Positions 47,316 to 56,475 of a stretch of DNA of 64,000 nucleotides are shown here, piece by piece. Every line of letters starts with the position of its first letter. Position 1 is the stretch's first letter. The translations under genes were made by a program, and so were the position numbers. Origin of the DNA: Flavobacteriaceae bacterium (GTDB taxonomy: Bacteria > Bacteroidota > Bacteroidia > Flavobacteriales > Flavobacteriaceae); NCBI GenBank assembly GCA_002694465.1, contig NZMG01000003.1, forward strand, positions 77,860 through 141,859, read 5' to 3'. The notes under the pieces were generated by a model. It ran no database searches and was not told where the DNA came from. It saw only the letters and a list, made by a program, of their open reading frames with translations.

Positions 47316-47317
47316 AG

Positions 47318-48613
47318 TTATACTGTTACTTTTACCTTACCAGTTACTACCTCATTTATTAGCGTTTTGCGTAGTTCTTTTAAGGTTTTGATTTGGGTTA
47401 CTATATTATTTATAATATCATCTATCGTAGAAGTTTTAGCATCTAAATAGGCTGCAATTTGTTGTTGCTCTTTTTTAGTTGGCGGTATGAGAATTGAAAA
47501 ATTATTAACCTTTTCCATTTTTAGATTAATACGTGTAAACCCTTTCCCTTCAACCAACATTTGCTGTCTATAATTATCACTTAAAAGCAAATAATTTATA
47601 AATGAAGCATCGCAATTTTTACTAGTCAACCTATAGCCTTTACAAAAACTATTTAAATATGTTTCTTTTAAATCCTCAATTAATACTGCTGATTTACCAA
47701 TATCTTCATAACCTTCAGAACTCATTAAAAAGAAAATATCATTTTTCTTAACTTGATTCTGTTTTTCATTATCTTCTATTGTTACAGTACCTAATTGTCT
47801 TTTATCCAAATAGGTGTTATTTGCAATATTAGTAAAGGGAATAAAACCTTTATTTTTAGGATTGTTATCTTGATTAAAATCATCACCGCTCTTACCTGAT
47901 AATCCACTATATAAAAAACCCAAATCCTTTAATCTAAATTTTACCCAACCAGAAATATCATCATTTAATCCCTTGGTAACAGTTTTATTAATTAAAGTCT
48001 TACGATAAGCTTTATAGTGCTTTATTTTTTGCTTTAATAGTTTTATCTTTTTGTCTATCAAAGTGGTTTTAATGTCTAAATAGTTGGCTATTTGAGTTTG
48101 TTCTTTAAGTGGTGGTAAAACTAAATCTAATTGCTTTGTAGCAGTTTGAGTAAAAATTGGCATTGTGGTGTAATTACACCATTTTAGTAGTGTATTGCCA
48201 ATTAAAATTAATTGATAAAAACAGAATTTAGGATTATTAATCTTTTCATTAACTGTAATTACATTGATTTGCTGATTGCAACTTGACTTCGTTTTCGAAA
48301 TTGCTACATTACCAAGAGTACCACCAATACCGATTAGATATATAGACTTTTCTTCAAAAAGACTTATTTGATTATCTTTAAAAGCCTGTTTTATTACTTT
48401 TCTTGAAGAAGAAGCGATAACATTATTTTTTATATCCACTGGTGTATACCAATTCTCTGTACCATTTGAAAAATAGTCTCCATCTTTTGTTGAGGGTGTT
48501 GTTCCTGTTTTTACTTTCTTTGAAGACTCTTTAATTCTTCTAACATTCCATTGAGTAGGAATGTCACCAAACCATTCAACTCCAGAATCTTTATAGTCGT
48601 TATACTTTTCCAT
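47318..48613 (-). CDS. hsdS: Type I restriction enzyme, specificity subunit
   Basis: A 431-aa HsdS with two target recognition domains, each followed by a helical spacer: PPLKEQTQIANYLDIKTTLIDKKIKLLKQKI in the middle and PPTKKEQQQIAAYLDAKTSTIDDIINNIVTQIKTLKELRKTLINEVVTGKVKV at the end. These determine a bipartite DNA target. Both domains are complete. The start overlaps the hsdM stop by one base. Confidence 0.95.
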   Translation of the reverse strand: MEKYNDYKDSGVEWFGDIPTQWNVRRIKESSKKVKTGTTPSTKDGDYFSNGTENWYTPVDIKNNVIASSSRKVIKQAFKDNQISLFEEKSIYLIGIGGTLGNVAISKTKSSCNQQINVITVNEKINNPKFCFYQLILIGNTLLKWCNYTTMPIFTQTATKQLDLVLPPLKEQTQIANYLDIKTTLIDKKIKLLKQKIKHYKAYRKTLINKTVTKGLNDDISGWVKFRLKDLGFLYSGLSGKSGDDFNQDNNPKNKGFIPFTNIANNTYLDKRQLGTVTIEDNEKQNQVKKNDIFFLMSSEGYEDIGKSAVLIEDLKETYLNSFCKGYRLTSKNCDASFINYLLLSDNYRQQMLVEGKGFTRINLKMEKVNNFSILIPPTKKEQQQIAAYLDAKTSTIDDIINNIVTQIKTLKELRKTLINEVVTGKVKVTV

Positions 48614-50706
48614 TACAATGCTAATTCTTGTTCAAGTTGCTTTAAATCATTTTCTAGATCCCCTAAATCTGATGTGATTTCTTGTAGTGAACGCAACTGC
48701 TCTGGTTTATAAAAGACTTTATTAAAGTTAATTTCAACCCCAATGGTATTATCTATATAAGCAAAGGGTTTTGTAATGTACTTTGCCATAAAATCGGCAA
48801 TATTCTGTTGGTTTTCTTCCTCGTTAGGACTGTAAGGAATTATTTCATAATCTTTCTCATAATCAGGTGTTAACTCCACAGAAATTTCAATACGTGCTTC
48901 TTTAGTTTTAGTAGCTTTTTTGTAAGATGCTTTTACTACTATTTTACCGCATCCTAATTCTGTTTTATCGTCTTTAGAAACCTCAATAATCGTTTCTTTA
49001 TCCGCATCAAAATAATAGCTTGTTTTGGCTGTAAATACTTTTAAGTCTGCCTCTTTATAATCTAAACTATTAATTAAAGGCTTTACACCTTCTGCATAAT
49101 ACTCTATTAAAGAATTATATTTAGAAGTATCATAAGATGTAATTTCAAAGTCTGTAAGCTCAATTGTTTCTTCTTCTACAACTTGCGTTATTTTAGTCGG
49201 ATTTAACTTTATGGATTTAGCTCTAATTTCTTCGCCTTGTTTGTTTTTTTTAACCGGCAACTGGTCTTCAAAAGTCTTTCCGTTTTCATCTACATTGGTT
49301 AGCATTATAGCTTGTTTGTTATAATAAAAATGCCATTTATCAAATACCTTTGCGTGTTCAGTATCCTTAAAATCAGTTAAAGTATCTACAATGGTTTTTC
49401 TATTATCAAAAACCATCTCCCTACGCTTTTTACCTTTGCTCTTTTTTAATGGTTCCCAAAAGTTACTACCATCAATTAGTATTACTTTGTCTTTGCGTTC
49501 TTCAGCTTTGTTTTTATTGAATATCCATAGATAGGTATAAATACCTGTGTTAAAAAACTCATCTGTTGGCATTTGTATAATAGCTTCTACCCAATCGTTA
49601 TCAAAAAAGTATTTACGAATATTACTCTCTCCACTACCTGCATCACCACTAAACAATGTTGAACCGTTATGTACAACAACTGATAGTCCTTTGGTATCTA
49701 ATTGAGATAAAATATGCTGTGTAAACAGAAACTGACCATCTGAAATGGAAGGCAATGCGTGAAAACGTTCTGTAGTATCATTTTCAATGTCTTTTCTGTA
49801 TCCTTTCCAATCTACACCGTAAGGTGGATTTGCTACAATGACATCGAATTGTTTTTCAATGAAATGAATTTTAGTAAGTGTGTTACCATAACGAATATCT
49901 GAATCATTACGGAAGCGACTTTCAATTTTTGCTAAAGCGTATAAACTATCGCTCCAATCCTCTCCGTATGTTTTTGTAGGTCTGTTGAACTTTTCTTTAA
50001 TTCTATCCTCTACACCAAACAGCAAGTTACCTCCACCACAGGTTGGGTCGTATATGGTTAAAAACTCGTTTTTATCTTCTATTTTAGATAATATAATTTC
50101 TGAAATTAATGAGATAATATCATCAGGTGTATATTGCTCTCCAGCAGTTTCGGCAGAAATATCAGCCCATTTACGTTTGATGTGTTCTTCTAAAGTTGTT
50201 ATATCCGAGTTATTGAAAGGTGTTAAATCAATCTCACTCCATTTTTTTACGGTATCAAAAAGAATATCTTTTTTACGTAGTTGACCGCTAACGCCTGAAA
50301 TATCTAAATACTTCTCTTCTGTATTACCTCTATCAACACCTAAAAGCTCTTTTGTTTCTGGGTCGAATGCTTTCAAGTAGGAATCAAAATCGTTGTCAAA
50401 AGTTTTATCATTTCTGCATATTTCAGCTAGTGTTTTTTGACTTCTAATTACTAAATCATTATACCCAATATTGTAATCTTTAAACTCTTCTAGAAAGTCG
50501 TCTATGTTTTCAATATCTTTAATCGTTTCTGCATCAAAGTCTTTTAATAACTCTTTGTAATGCCTAACTAATCTACTTTCCAACATTATTATTGCAAAGT
50601 AAGGCATCATATATTTTGGAAAGTCTGATTGCTTAATTCCTGCACCAATTAAAAGGTCGGCAGTTGACCATACTTTAGATTCGTACTGTAGTATATTTTG
50701 GCTCAT
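48613..50706 (-). CDS. hsdM: Type I DNA adenine methyltransferase, M subunit
   Basis: A 697-aa N6-adenine methyltransferase with SAM motif I DPTCGGGNLLFG (220-231) and catalytic NPPY (293-296, NPPYGVDW). HsdM modifies the target of HsdS and protects host DNA. The ~300-residue C-terminal part after the catalytic domain is longer than in the classical E. coli enzymes but common in this subgroup. The controller HTH gene ends 5 bases upstream. Confidence 0.95.
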   Translation of the reverse strand: MSQNILQYESKVWSTADLLIGAGIKQSDFPKYMMPYFAIIMLESRLVRHYKELLKDFDAETIKDIENIDDFLEEFKDYNIGYNDLVIRSQKTLAEICRNDKTFDNDFDSYLKAFDPETKELLGVDRGNTEEKYLDISGVSGQLRKKDILFDTVKKWSEIDLTPFNNSDITTLEEHIKRKWADISAETAGEQYTPDDIISLISEIILSKIEDKNEFLTIYDPTCGGGNLLFGVEDRIKEKFNRPTKTYGEDWSDSLYALAKIESRFRNDSDIRYGNTLTKIHFIEKQFDVIVANPPYGVDWKGYRKDIENDTTERFHALPSISDGQFLFTQHILSQLDTKGLSVVVHNGSTLFSGDAGSGESNIRKYFFDNDWVEAIIQMPTDEFFNTGIYTYLWIFNKNKAEERKDKVILIDGSNFWEPLKKSKGKKRREMVFDNRKTIVDTLTDFKDTEHAKVFDKWHFYYNKQAIMLTNVDENGKTFEDQLPVKKNKQGEEIRAKSIKLNPTKITQVVEEETIELTDFEITSYDTSKYNSLIEYYAEGVKPLINSLDYKEADLKVFTAKTSYYFDADKETIIEVSKDDKTELGCGKIVVKASYKKATKTKEARIEISVELTPDYEKDYEIIPYSPNEEENQQNIADFMAKYITKPFAYIDNTIGVEINFNKVFYKPEQLRSLQEITSDLGDLENDLKQLEQELAL

Positions 50707-50711
50707 TTATT

Positions 50712-50900
50712 TTATTTTGTTTCTAGTAATTCTTTAGGGTTAACATTTAAAATTTCTGCTATTTCATACAACACTTCTAAACTGGGTTGATTTCTGTTTT
50801 GAACATAACCGTTAACGGTATTGAAACTCTTACCAAGTTTTTCTGCTAACCATACTTGTTTTATACCTTTTTCTTCTAAAACTTGCTTAATACGGTTCAT
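50712..50900 (-). CDS. Xre-family controller of the RM operon
   Basis: A 62-aa HTH protein (MNRIKQVLEEKGIKQVWLAEKLGKSFNTVNGYVQNRNQPSLEVLYEIAEILNVNPKELL), the size of RM controller (C) proteins. It is the first gene of the hsdM-S-R operon. A 23-base near-perfect palindrome about 46 bases upstream is its likely operator, delaying restriction on entry into a new host by analogy with C-proteins. Confidence 0.85.
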   Translation of the reverse strand: MNRIKQVLEEKGIKQVWLAEKLGKSFNTVNGYVQNRNQPSLEVLYEIAEILNVNPKELLETK

Positions 50901-50945
50901 AAGGGAAAATTTGAAACACTAAATATATATGTTTTGCTTGATATT

Positions 50946-50968
50946 AATATAATGTATTACGTTATATT
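50946..50968. promoter_or_regulatory. Candidate operator of the RM controller
   Basis: A 23-base palindrome with arms AATATAA(T)GTA and TAC(G)TTATATT, one mismatched pair, lies 45 bases upstream of the controller ATG. Size and position resemble a C-box. Confidence 0.6.
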
Positions 50969-51025
50969 TTTGATTAATGTACTAAATTAGATACTTGAGG
51001 AATGTGAGGGAAATAAGGAAACTAA

Positions 51026-53314
51026 TTATATTGTACCCTCACTTCCCTTGTTTTCCTCACTTTCTTCTTTTGATGGGTTGTAGTAGTTGCCTTGTGATTC
51101 TCTTAATAAGAAGTTGGTTTTGCAAAGATTGGTAATGTAGCGCTCTGCTGTTTTTTGGGTAATATTTAATTTAGATGCATAACTAATATAATCTTGTGTA
51201 GAAAAACGTAATGGTAAACTATCTATAAATTGTTCCTTTTTGTTCTTGTAGTTTATAGCAGTTTTATCAACCGGTAAACTAGAATACACTTTACTACTGT
51301 GTTTTATTAAGGCTTTTACGATAGTTAATGTAGATTGAAAATCTTCATCAGAACAGTACAAAGGATTTGAAATATCGCCTGTTTCTAATATCCTTAAAAC
51401 AGTTAAAATCATACTAATTCTAAACGCTATAATACCCATTCTTTTAATTGAAGAATTGTATTCTAAAGGATTTACATTTAGATAGTATAAATTAATTTTT
51501 GAAAAAAATTGATTAAATACTTCTTGCTGTTCTTCTGTATATGAAAACTGAATTTCAGTATTTGTGATTAGTTGTCTGTATAACTCATAAAATTCATTAC
51601 CTAATTGATCATAATACTCATTTAAGCCTTTTTTAGTGTTAATAGCAAAAACGTTTTTCCAAGTCGTACTTGTTGGCATTTGATAAAACATAAAGCGACT
51701 GAACAAACCATTTTCAGCATTTGGCATTAACGCCAAAACTTGTTTTGGTGTTCCTGTTAAAGCACAAGACAAACAAGGTTCTTCAATCTCTATATATTCT
51801 CTATCTGTTCTACGAAAATATTTTATTGTTTCGTGATGAAAGGCATTTCTAAAACCATCGGAATAATCGCCATAATCTGTTTTAAAGTTTTTAGCTAACG
51901 TATCTGCTTCGGTTTCAAAAATTAGTCCTCTACCTTTACTATCATACAATAATTGAAACATACCTGTTGAACTGTTATTTGCAGGAATAAACAACATTCT
52001 AATAGGTGGTTTTTGAGGTTTCTTTAAGTTTTCATCTTTTGCCTTATTCTTGTTGTATTGTGCTAATTCGGCATCATATTCTGCTTCCATTAGTTTAGCT
52101 TCTTCACGCATTGATTTGTGAATTTTATAAACCAATCTTTTGCAAAATTTTAGTTTTCCTTTTCCTGAAGCTGCTGCCGCTGTTACAAATAAATACAAAT
52201 TAGAATATACTTTATCGCCATCATAGATACCGTATATTTTAGGTAAACAAGCACTAATAGCTGTTATAGCCCCTAATATCATTATATCCTTTTCTTGGTC
52301 TGTTTTTGTATACTTAACTACTTTTTGAAGGAATTGCGGAAGTTGCGGAATTAAGGAAGTTGAGAATGTTGGACTATCTGAATAATCTTCTGAATTGGTT
52401 TCTTCTTTTTCTATTAATATTTCTTCTTCAATAGCTTCTTTATATGGCTTAATATTATTTTGATGTGCCATATAGTAAAATGTAGAAATATTTACTCCTG
52501 TGCCTTTCGCTTTTAGACAATTGGTGTATTGTTTATCGCATTCTTGATAGTTGTAATTGATATAAAATCTACTAATTCTGTGATAGTAATCTCTACCTGT
52601 TTCGCCATATTCTTCTGAAATTGCAAAACCTAAATTTCGCCACGTTTCATAGTTTCCTGTAATATCGGTTGCTGTTTTTTCTATTTCAGATATATAAGTT
52701 TCAATATCATTGCTTATTGAATTATTCTGTTTTATTGGAAGTGGTTTTTCTTCTTCTAATTTTATATTGACTTCAAAAATATCTGCATTTGAATTGATGA
52801 AACAGTCTTCATCATAAGACATAAAACATAAGCGACAAATATCACTTCCAGAGGTGTCAATATCTATATTTAAGGCTTGTTCATAATAGGCCACAACTTG
52901 GTTGTAGGCTTCTTTGTGATGTTCTTTAGTAGAACTAACTTTTACAATAATTTTTAAGCCTTTACCACTAGGACTAATAAATAACGCATAGGTGTAAGGT
53001 GCTAAACGTGTGATTTTTTTTGCCTCTTTTAATTGAGATTCTGAAAGTTTATCAATATCCAAAATTACATATTTGCTATATGTATCTATTTTATCTATAC
53101 TTCTACCTTTACTAAAAGTACCTGATACTGTGAACGCCTGTAATTGCTTTTTTAATTGGTCTGCTTCCTTTTTATTGTCATTGGATAGAAGGTTTCTTAT
53201 ATCGCTTATTTTGGCTTTATAAGTCCCTGATTTAATATCATTAAGGATTTTTTCTAAAGGCTTATCCTCAACCTTATAAATGAAGTCGTTAAAGACTGAT
53301 ACGGCAACTTGCAT
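51026..53314 (-). CDS. VirE-N/BT4734-type primase-like protein with DUF3987 domain
   Basis: A 762-aa replication-type protein of mobile elements. Residues ~1-180 are the BT4734/BF3469 (VirE N-terminal) domain (VSVFNDFIYKVEDKPLEKILNDIKSG, YVILDIDKL, YTYALFISPSGKGLKIIVKV). Residues ~205-290 look like a primase C-terminal (PriCT) module. From ~320 follows a DUF3987 ATPase-like domain with a degenerate loop ASGKGK (382-387). A winged-helix-like C-terminus is possible. It is expected to help the excised element replicate. Confidence 0.85.
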   Translation of the reverse strand: MQVAVSVFNDFIYKVEDKPLEKILNDIKSGTYKAKISDIRNLLSNDNKKEADQLKKQLQAFTVSGTFSKGRSIDKIDTYSKYVILDIDKLSESQLKEAKKITRLAPYTYALFISPSGKGLKIIVKVSSTKEHHKEAYNQVVAYYEQALNIDIDTSGSDICRLCFMSYDEDCFINSNADIFEVNIKLEEEKPLPIKQNNSISNDIETYISEIEKTATDITGNYETWRNLGFAISEEYGETGRDYYHRISRFYINYNYQECDKQYTNCLKAKGTGVNISTFYYMAHQNNIKPYKEAIEEEILIEKEETNSEDYSDSPTFSTSLIPQLPQFLQKVVKYTKTDQEKDIMILGAITAISACLPKIYGIYDGDKVYSNLYLFVTAAAASGKGKLKFCKRLVYKIHKSMREEAKLMEAEYDAELAQYNKNKAKDENLKKPQKPPIRMLFIPANNSSTGMFQLLYDSKGRGLIFETEADTLAKNFKTDYGDYSDGFRNAFHHETIKYFRRTDREYIEIEEPCLSCALTGTPKQVLALMPNAENGLFSRFMFYQMPTSTTWKNVFAINTKKGLNEYYDQLGNEFYELYRQLITNTEIQFSYTEEQQEVFNQFFSKINLYYLNVNPLEYNSSIKRMGIIAFRISMILTVLRILETGDISNPLYCSDEDFQSTLTIVKALIKHSSKVYSSLPVDKTAINYKNKKEQFIDSLPLRFSTQDYISYASKLNITQKTAERYITNLCKTNFLLRESQGNYYNPSKEESEENKGSEGTI

Positions 53315-53332
53315 AACTTTAAGATTTAAGGA

Positions 53333-53626
53333 TTAATAATTATTTCTTTTTGTTGTGAATGCTTTACGATAGTTATTGTCTAATAACTTTTGCACGTCAC
53401 TCATTCTATAATAGATTTTAGAGCCTATTTGTGAAAATGAAATAACACCTTCATCACGCCAAGTTTGCGCTGTACGTTTGCTAATATTCATTAGCTGAAG
53501 AAATTCTTGATTGTCTAAAAATGTGTCTTGAGGTTTCTTTTGTTTTTCCTCTAATTGCTTGTTTAAATCGTCTAAACGATTAACTAAATCTTTGTACTGT
53601 TGGGTGCTTAAAATGATTGCTTCCAT
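53333..53626 (-). CDS. Excisionase-like HTH protein
   Basis: A 97-aa protein with a coiled N-terminus (YKDLVNRLDDLNKQLEEKQKK) and a MerR-like HTH of the HTH_17/excisionase type (FLDNQEFLQLMNISKRTAQTWRDEGVISFSQIGSKIYYRMSDVQKLL). Such proteins control excision or expression of integrative elements. It lies 18 bases upstream of the primase-like gene. Confidence 0.85.
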   Translation of the reverse strand: MEAIILSTQQYKDLVNRLDDLNKQLEEKQKKPQDTFLDNQEFLQLMNISKRTAQTWRDEGVISFSQIGSKIYYRMSDVQKLLDNNYRKAFTTKRNNY

Positions 53627-53717
53627 TACGATATATTTTTAAAATTATACCGCAATATTGCCCTTAACATAGGTAGCTATAGGGGCACCCTTATAATACC
53701 CTTATAACAGGTGTATT

Positions 53718-55079
53718 TTAATGTATTGGATTGTTTTTAATGTACTGTAATGCTTCCTTTTTGTACTTTTCTGATGTTGTAGATGCATCCAATTCTGACT
53801 TCAATTCTAAATTTATTTTATCGGCAAAAACATTGCATAAGGTTGACAAACCAATATTCGGAATTATCATTTTTTCTCTTAATGCTTCAATCACTCCCCT
53901 TAATGCACCTTTTTTTCTTGGTGTTAAAATACTAGTGCCATTTAGTGTTATGCTTAAATCTTCAAGTAACTGTAAAATATAATCTTGTTTGTTAGTTTGT
54001 GGAATAAGAGAATTGAAATCTTTTTTTAGTTCTTTAGATGGCTTTTTAGTTGTAGTTGTGATACCAATTTTAAAATCGTTTAAAGCATTTATAGTAGCCT
54101 CTTTATATAAGTGGAAATGATTGGTGTAGTGTTTCCAAACGTGCATAGCGTATTTTGATAAATAGGTTTCTTCTTTGTATTCCATATAATTTGGAAACCA
54201 ATACGTATCGTGATATAGGCGTTTAAATGCTTCTGCTCTTTTTTCTGGTGTATGGGTTTTAAATTGATTTACTGATAATGTGAGGTATTTATTAATTTCA
54301 AAGTCGTTTAATGGCTTGATTCTTTCATATAGGGATTTTAAAAACTCATTGTATAAGTCGCCAGAAATGAAGTTATCAAAATACATAGGGTCAAAAGTAT
54401 ATTTTTCCCATTCATCATCAAGTTTGCGTTTGTACTCTACTGCTTCAATCGCTAAACGTTTTTCTAACTCTTCTACAATTAAAACATCTGTAGATTCATC
54501 ATTTTGGTAGTGGGTGTAGGTCATTACTGGATTGGTTAATTTCTCTTTTACCTGTTGCTTGTTCTCTTCCTCTACGGTTTCTAATATACTTTTGAAAGTT
54601 GTTAATCTATCTGCAATCGCCATATATTTAATGAAATGCGACATAAACTTATTATCAATCCCATAATGCCCTTCTTCAATCATTTCTTCCCATTCTAATT
54701 CATCAACATTCTCAACATCTTCTATCTTTTTAAATTTCATTGTTAAGACTTCTAAAACATCATCAAACTCTTGTGATAGAAAATTTCTAATTAATCTTTC
54801 TCTGTATTGATCATAACTATCACCTGATAAATCAAATTCGGTTGGACTTATATAGCATCTTAAAAACTCCGCTATATCTGGATTACATTTAGCGAGTTTC
54901 TTTTGCATTTTTTTAATTTCCTTTTTAGTAAATACTTCTTTTTCTTCATCATTAACACAGGAACTATACATTAATTTATCCTTATCTGTTTGAGAGTAAA
55001 TAGCTATTTGAATAAAATTATCAATAGCTTCCGTGAATTTGTCTAACAACAATAATTCTATTTTTGAATATTCACCCAT
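53718..55079 (-). CDS. Uncharacterised mobile-element protein
   Basis: A 453-aa protein, acidic and mostly helical (MGEYSKIELLLLDKFTEAIDNFIQ, then PTEFDLSGDSYDQYRERLIRNFLSQEFDDVL) with a C-terminal segment ALREKMIIPNIGLSTLCNVFADKINLELKSELDASTTSEKYKKEALQYIK. The type is common between integrase and excisionase genes in Bacteroidetes elements, but I do not know its function. The end of the frame starts 1 base after the integrase stop region, so the two are coupled. Confidence 0.7.
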   Translation of the reverse strand: MGEYSKIELLLLDKFTEAIDNFIQIAIYSQTDKDKLMYSSCVNDEEKEVFTKKEIKKMQKKLAKCNPDIAEFLRCYISPTEFDLSGDSYDQYRERLIRNFLSQEFDDVLEVLTMKFKKIEDVENVDELEWEEMIEEGHYGIDNKFMSHFIKYMAIADRLTTFKSILETVEEENKQQVKEKLTNPVMTYTHYQNDESTDVLIVEELEKRLAIEAVEYKRKLDDEWEKYTFDPMYFDNFISGDLYNEFLKSLYERIKPLNDFEINKYLTLSVNQFKTHTPEKRAEAFKRLYHDTYWFPNYMEYKEETYLSKYAMHVWKHYTNHFHLYKEATINALNDFKIGITTTTKKPSKELKKDFNSLIPQTNKQDYILQLLEDLSITLNGTSILTPRKKGALRGVIEALREKMIIPNIGLSTLCNVFADKINLELKSELDASTTSEKYKKEALQYIKNNPIH

Positions 55080-55080
55080 A

Positions 55081-56298
55081 TTAATTGATGTATTTATCTA
55101 CTGCGTTATCTAATTCACTACTTATAATTTTTGCATACACTTGCGTTATACCTATATCTGAATGGTCCATAAGTTTAGAAACGTGTTCTATACGCATACC
55201 ATTGTTTAATGCCCTTGTAGCAAATGTATGTCGGCTAATATGAAAGGATAAATTAAAAGGTAATTCTAATTCTTCTCCCATTCTGCTCAAATACATATTA
55301 CTCAATGAAATTGCTCTATTGGTTATTAAACTTCTGTGTTCTCTATCTTTAAAATATAACTCATCAACTTTAGCAAAAGGAAAAATTATATCGTTTTGCT
55401 TTTGGTCTTCGGTTCTGTATTTCTCTAAAATATCAACTGCTTTTTGCCCTATTCTAATACTATGTTGTCTTTTTGTTTTTCTTATCGTCTTTGTAATTCT
55501 GTGATTTTTGCTATCGTAATGCTTCCATTGTAATTCGATAACATCGCCAAAACGTAACCCTCCAGAAAAAACAGAAAAGATAAACATATCTTTAATAACC
55601 TGTGCTTTGTGCTGTTGTGGAACCTCTAAATTGATAAAGGCTTCAAACTGCTCTTCGTTTAAATAACGCTTTGTAGTCTTGTTTTTCTTTACTTTAAACT
55701 TGGTAAAAGGTACAAGCTCGTTGGATATTAAATCCTCTTTCTTGGCTTCTCTAAACATTAAATTTAGGATTCTAAACGCATAATTTATAGTCGTGTTATT
55801 GTTGCCTAATTTAGAACTGCAATGTGATGCATAATCTTTTAAGGTTGTAGCTGTAATATCATCAAACATTATTTCACGATGTCCTATAAACCTTTCAAAT
55901 TTTTCTATGTTATTTTTATAGCTTCTGTAAGTAGATAGCGTAACAGTATCTTTTAGCTTTTCGCATCTATCATAAGCAAACTCAAAAAAGTTAATTAAGG
56001 GTTTACCCTTAATGGCTTCTTTTATTCTTCTTGCTGATGTAGATTGATTTCTTCTTTCAAGGTCAGCAATCTCGCCTTCTGCATCTGCTATCTTTCTTGA
56101 TATGTATGCGTTTAACCTTGTTGAAGTTTTGTGATTCTTCTTTACTTTTTGCTTATCTTCATCCCATTCATTTGGCTGTAATTTTACGCTTAATGAAATG
56201 AATTTAGTTTTTCTGTTTTTGATTACTCGTAAATAAAGAGGTGCAAGTCCAGCTTTATCTATCTTGTTTTTTCTTAATACTACTTTAATTGAAGACAT
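55081..56298 (-). CDS. Tyrosine integrase of the element (arm-binding type)
   Basis: A ~405-aa integrase: arm-type DNA-binding N-terminus (MSSIKVVLRKNKIDKAGLAPLYLRVIKNRKTKFISLSVKLQPNEWDED), SAM-like core binding domain, and catalytic domain with Arg in SGGLRFGDVIELQW, His-x-x-Arg in FHISRHTFATRALNNG, and the final His and Tyr in MDHSDIGITQVYAKI. The start at 56298 is preferred because the 23 extra residues of the longer frame (from 56367) precede the conserved arm domain. It lies next to the right attachment repeat and should excise and insert the element. Confidence 0.93.
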   Translation of the reverse strand: MSSIKVVLRKNKIDKAGLAPLYLRVIKNRKTKFISLSVKLQPNEWDEDKQKVKKNHKTSTRLNAYISRKIADAEGEIADLERRNQSTSARRIKEAIKGKPLINFFEFAYDRCEKLKDTVTLSTYRSYKNNIEKFERFIGHREIMFDDITATTLKDYASHCSSKLGNNNTTINYAFRILNLMFREAKKEDLISNELVPFTKFKVKKNKTTKRYLNEEQFEAFINLEVPQQHKAQVIKDMFIFSVFSGGLRFGDVIELQWKHYDSKNHRITKTIRKTKRQHSIRIGQKAVDILEKYRTEDQKQNDIIFPFAKVDELYFKDREHRSLITNRAISLSNMYLSRMGEELELPFNLSFHISRHTFATRALNNGMRIEHVSKLMDHSDIGITQVYAKIISSELDNAVDKYIN

Positions 56299-56421
56299 AA
56301 AACCCTGATTAATAGGCGGTGCAAATGGGCGCAACGCAATACGAAGGTACAACATTAGGTACAACAAACCTAACTTTTAGTAGCATTTTATTGCATTAAT
56401 TTGCATTGACTAAAAATATAA

Positions 56422-56440
56422 AACCCTTATAAATAAAGGG
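56422..56440. repeat. Right attachment repeat of the element
   Basis: AACCCTTATAAATAAAGGG, identical to 38758-38776, 123 bases upstream of the integrase start. Confidence 0.85.
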
Positions 56441-56461
56441 TTTAAAAGCAATTTGATAAAA

Positions 56462-56475
56462 ATGAGTGATAATAC
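56462..56475 (+). repeat. Right half of the interrupted attC-like site 3
   Basis: ATGAGTGATAATAC pairs with GTATTAT and ACTCAT of 38735-38755 across the element. It is followed at once by TATATAAC, the outer arm of another site, instead of a GTT core, so a cassette may have been lost here. Confidence 0.6.

Larger units (their letters stand above)
38758..56440. mobile_element. 17.7-kb integrative element carrying a type I restriction-modification system
   Basis: Bounded by direct repeats AACCCTTATAAATAAAGGG at 38758-38776 and 56422-56440, with TTAAAA extending the match after one mismatch. The repeat itself has CCCTT / AAGGG arms around a 7-base centre, as expected for a tyrosine recombinase crossover site. 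An integrase gene lies at the right end reading inward, followed by an excisionase-like gene, a primase-like gene and the RM operon. No relaxase, coupling protein or Tra genes were recognised, so it is probably mobilised by another element or phage. Confidence 0.85.

Noticed and set aside
38758..56440. Conjugative transposon
   Set aside because: No relaxase, coupling protein or Tra-type genes were recognised, and the size is too small for a full transfer module.
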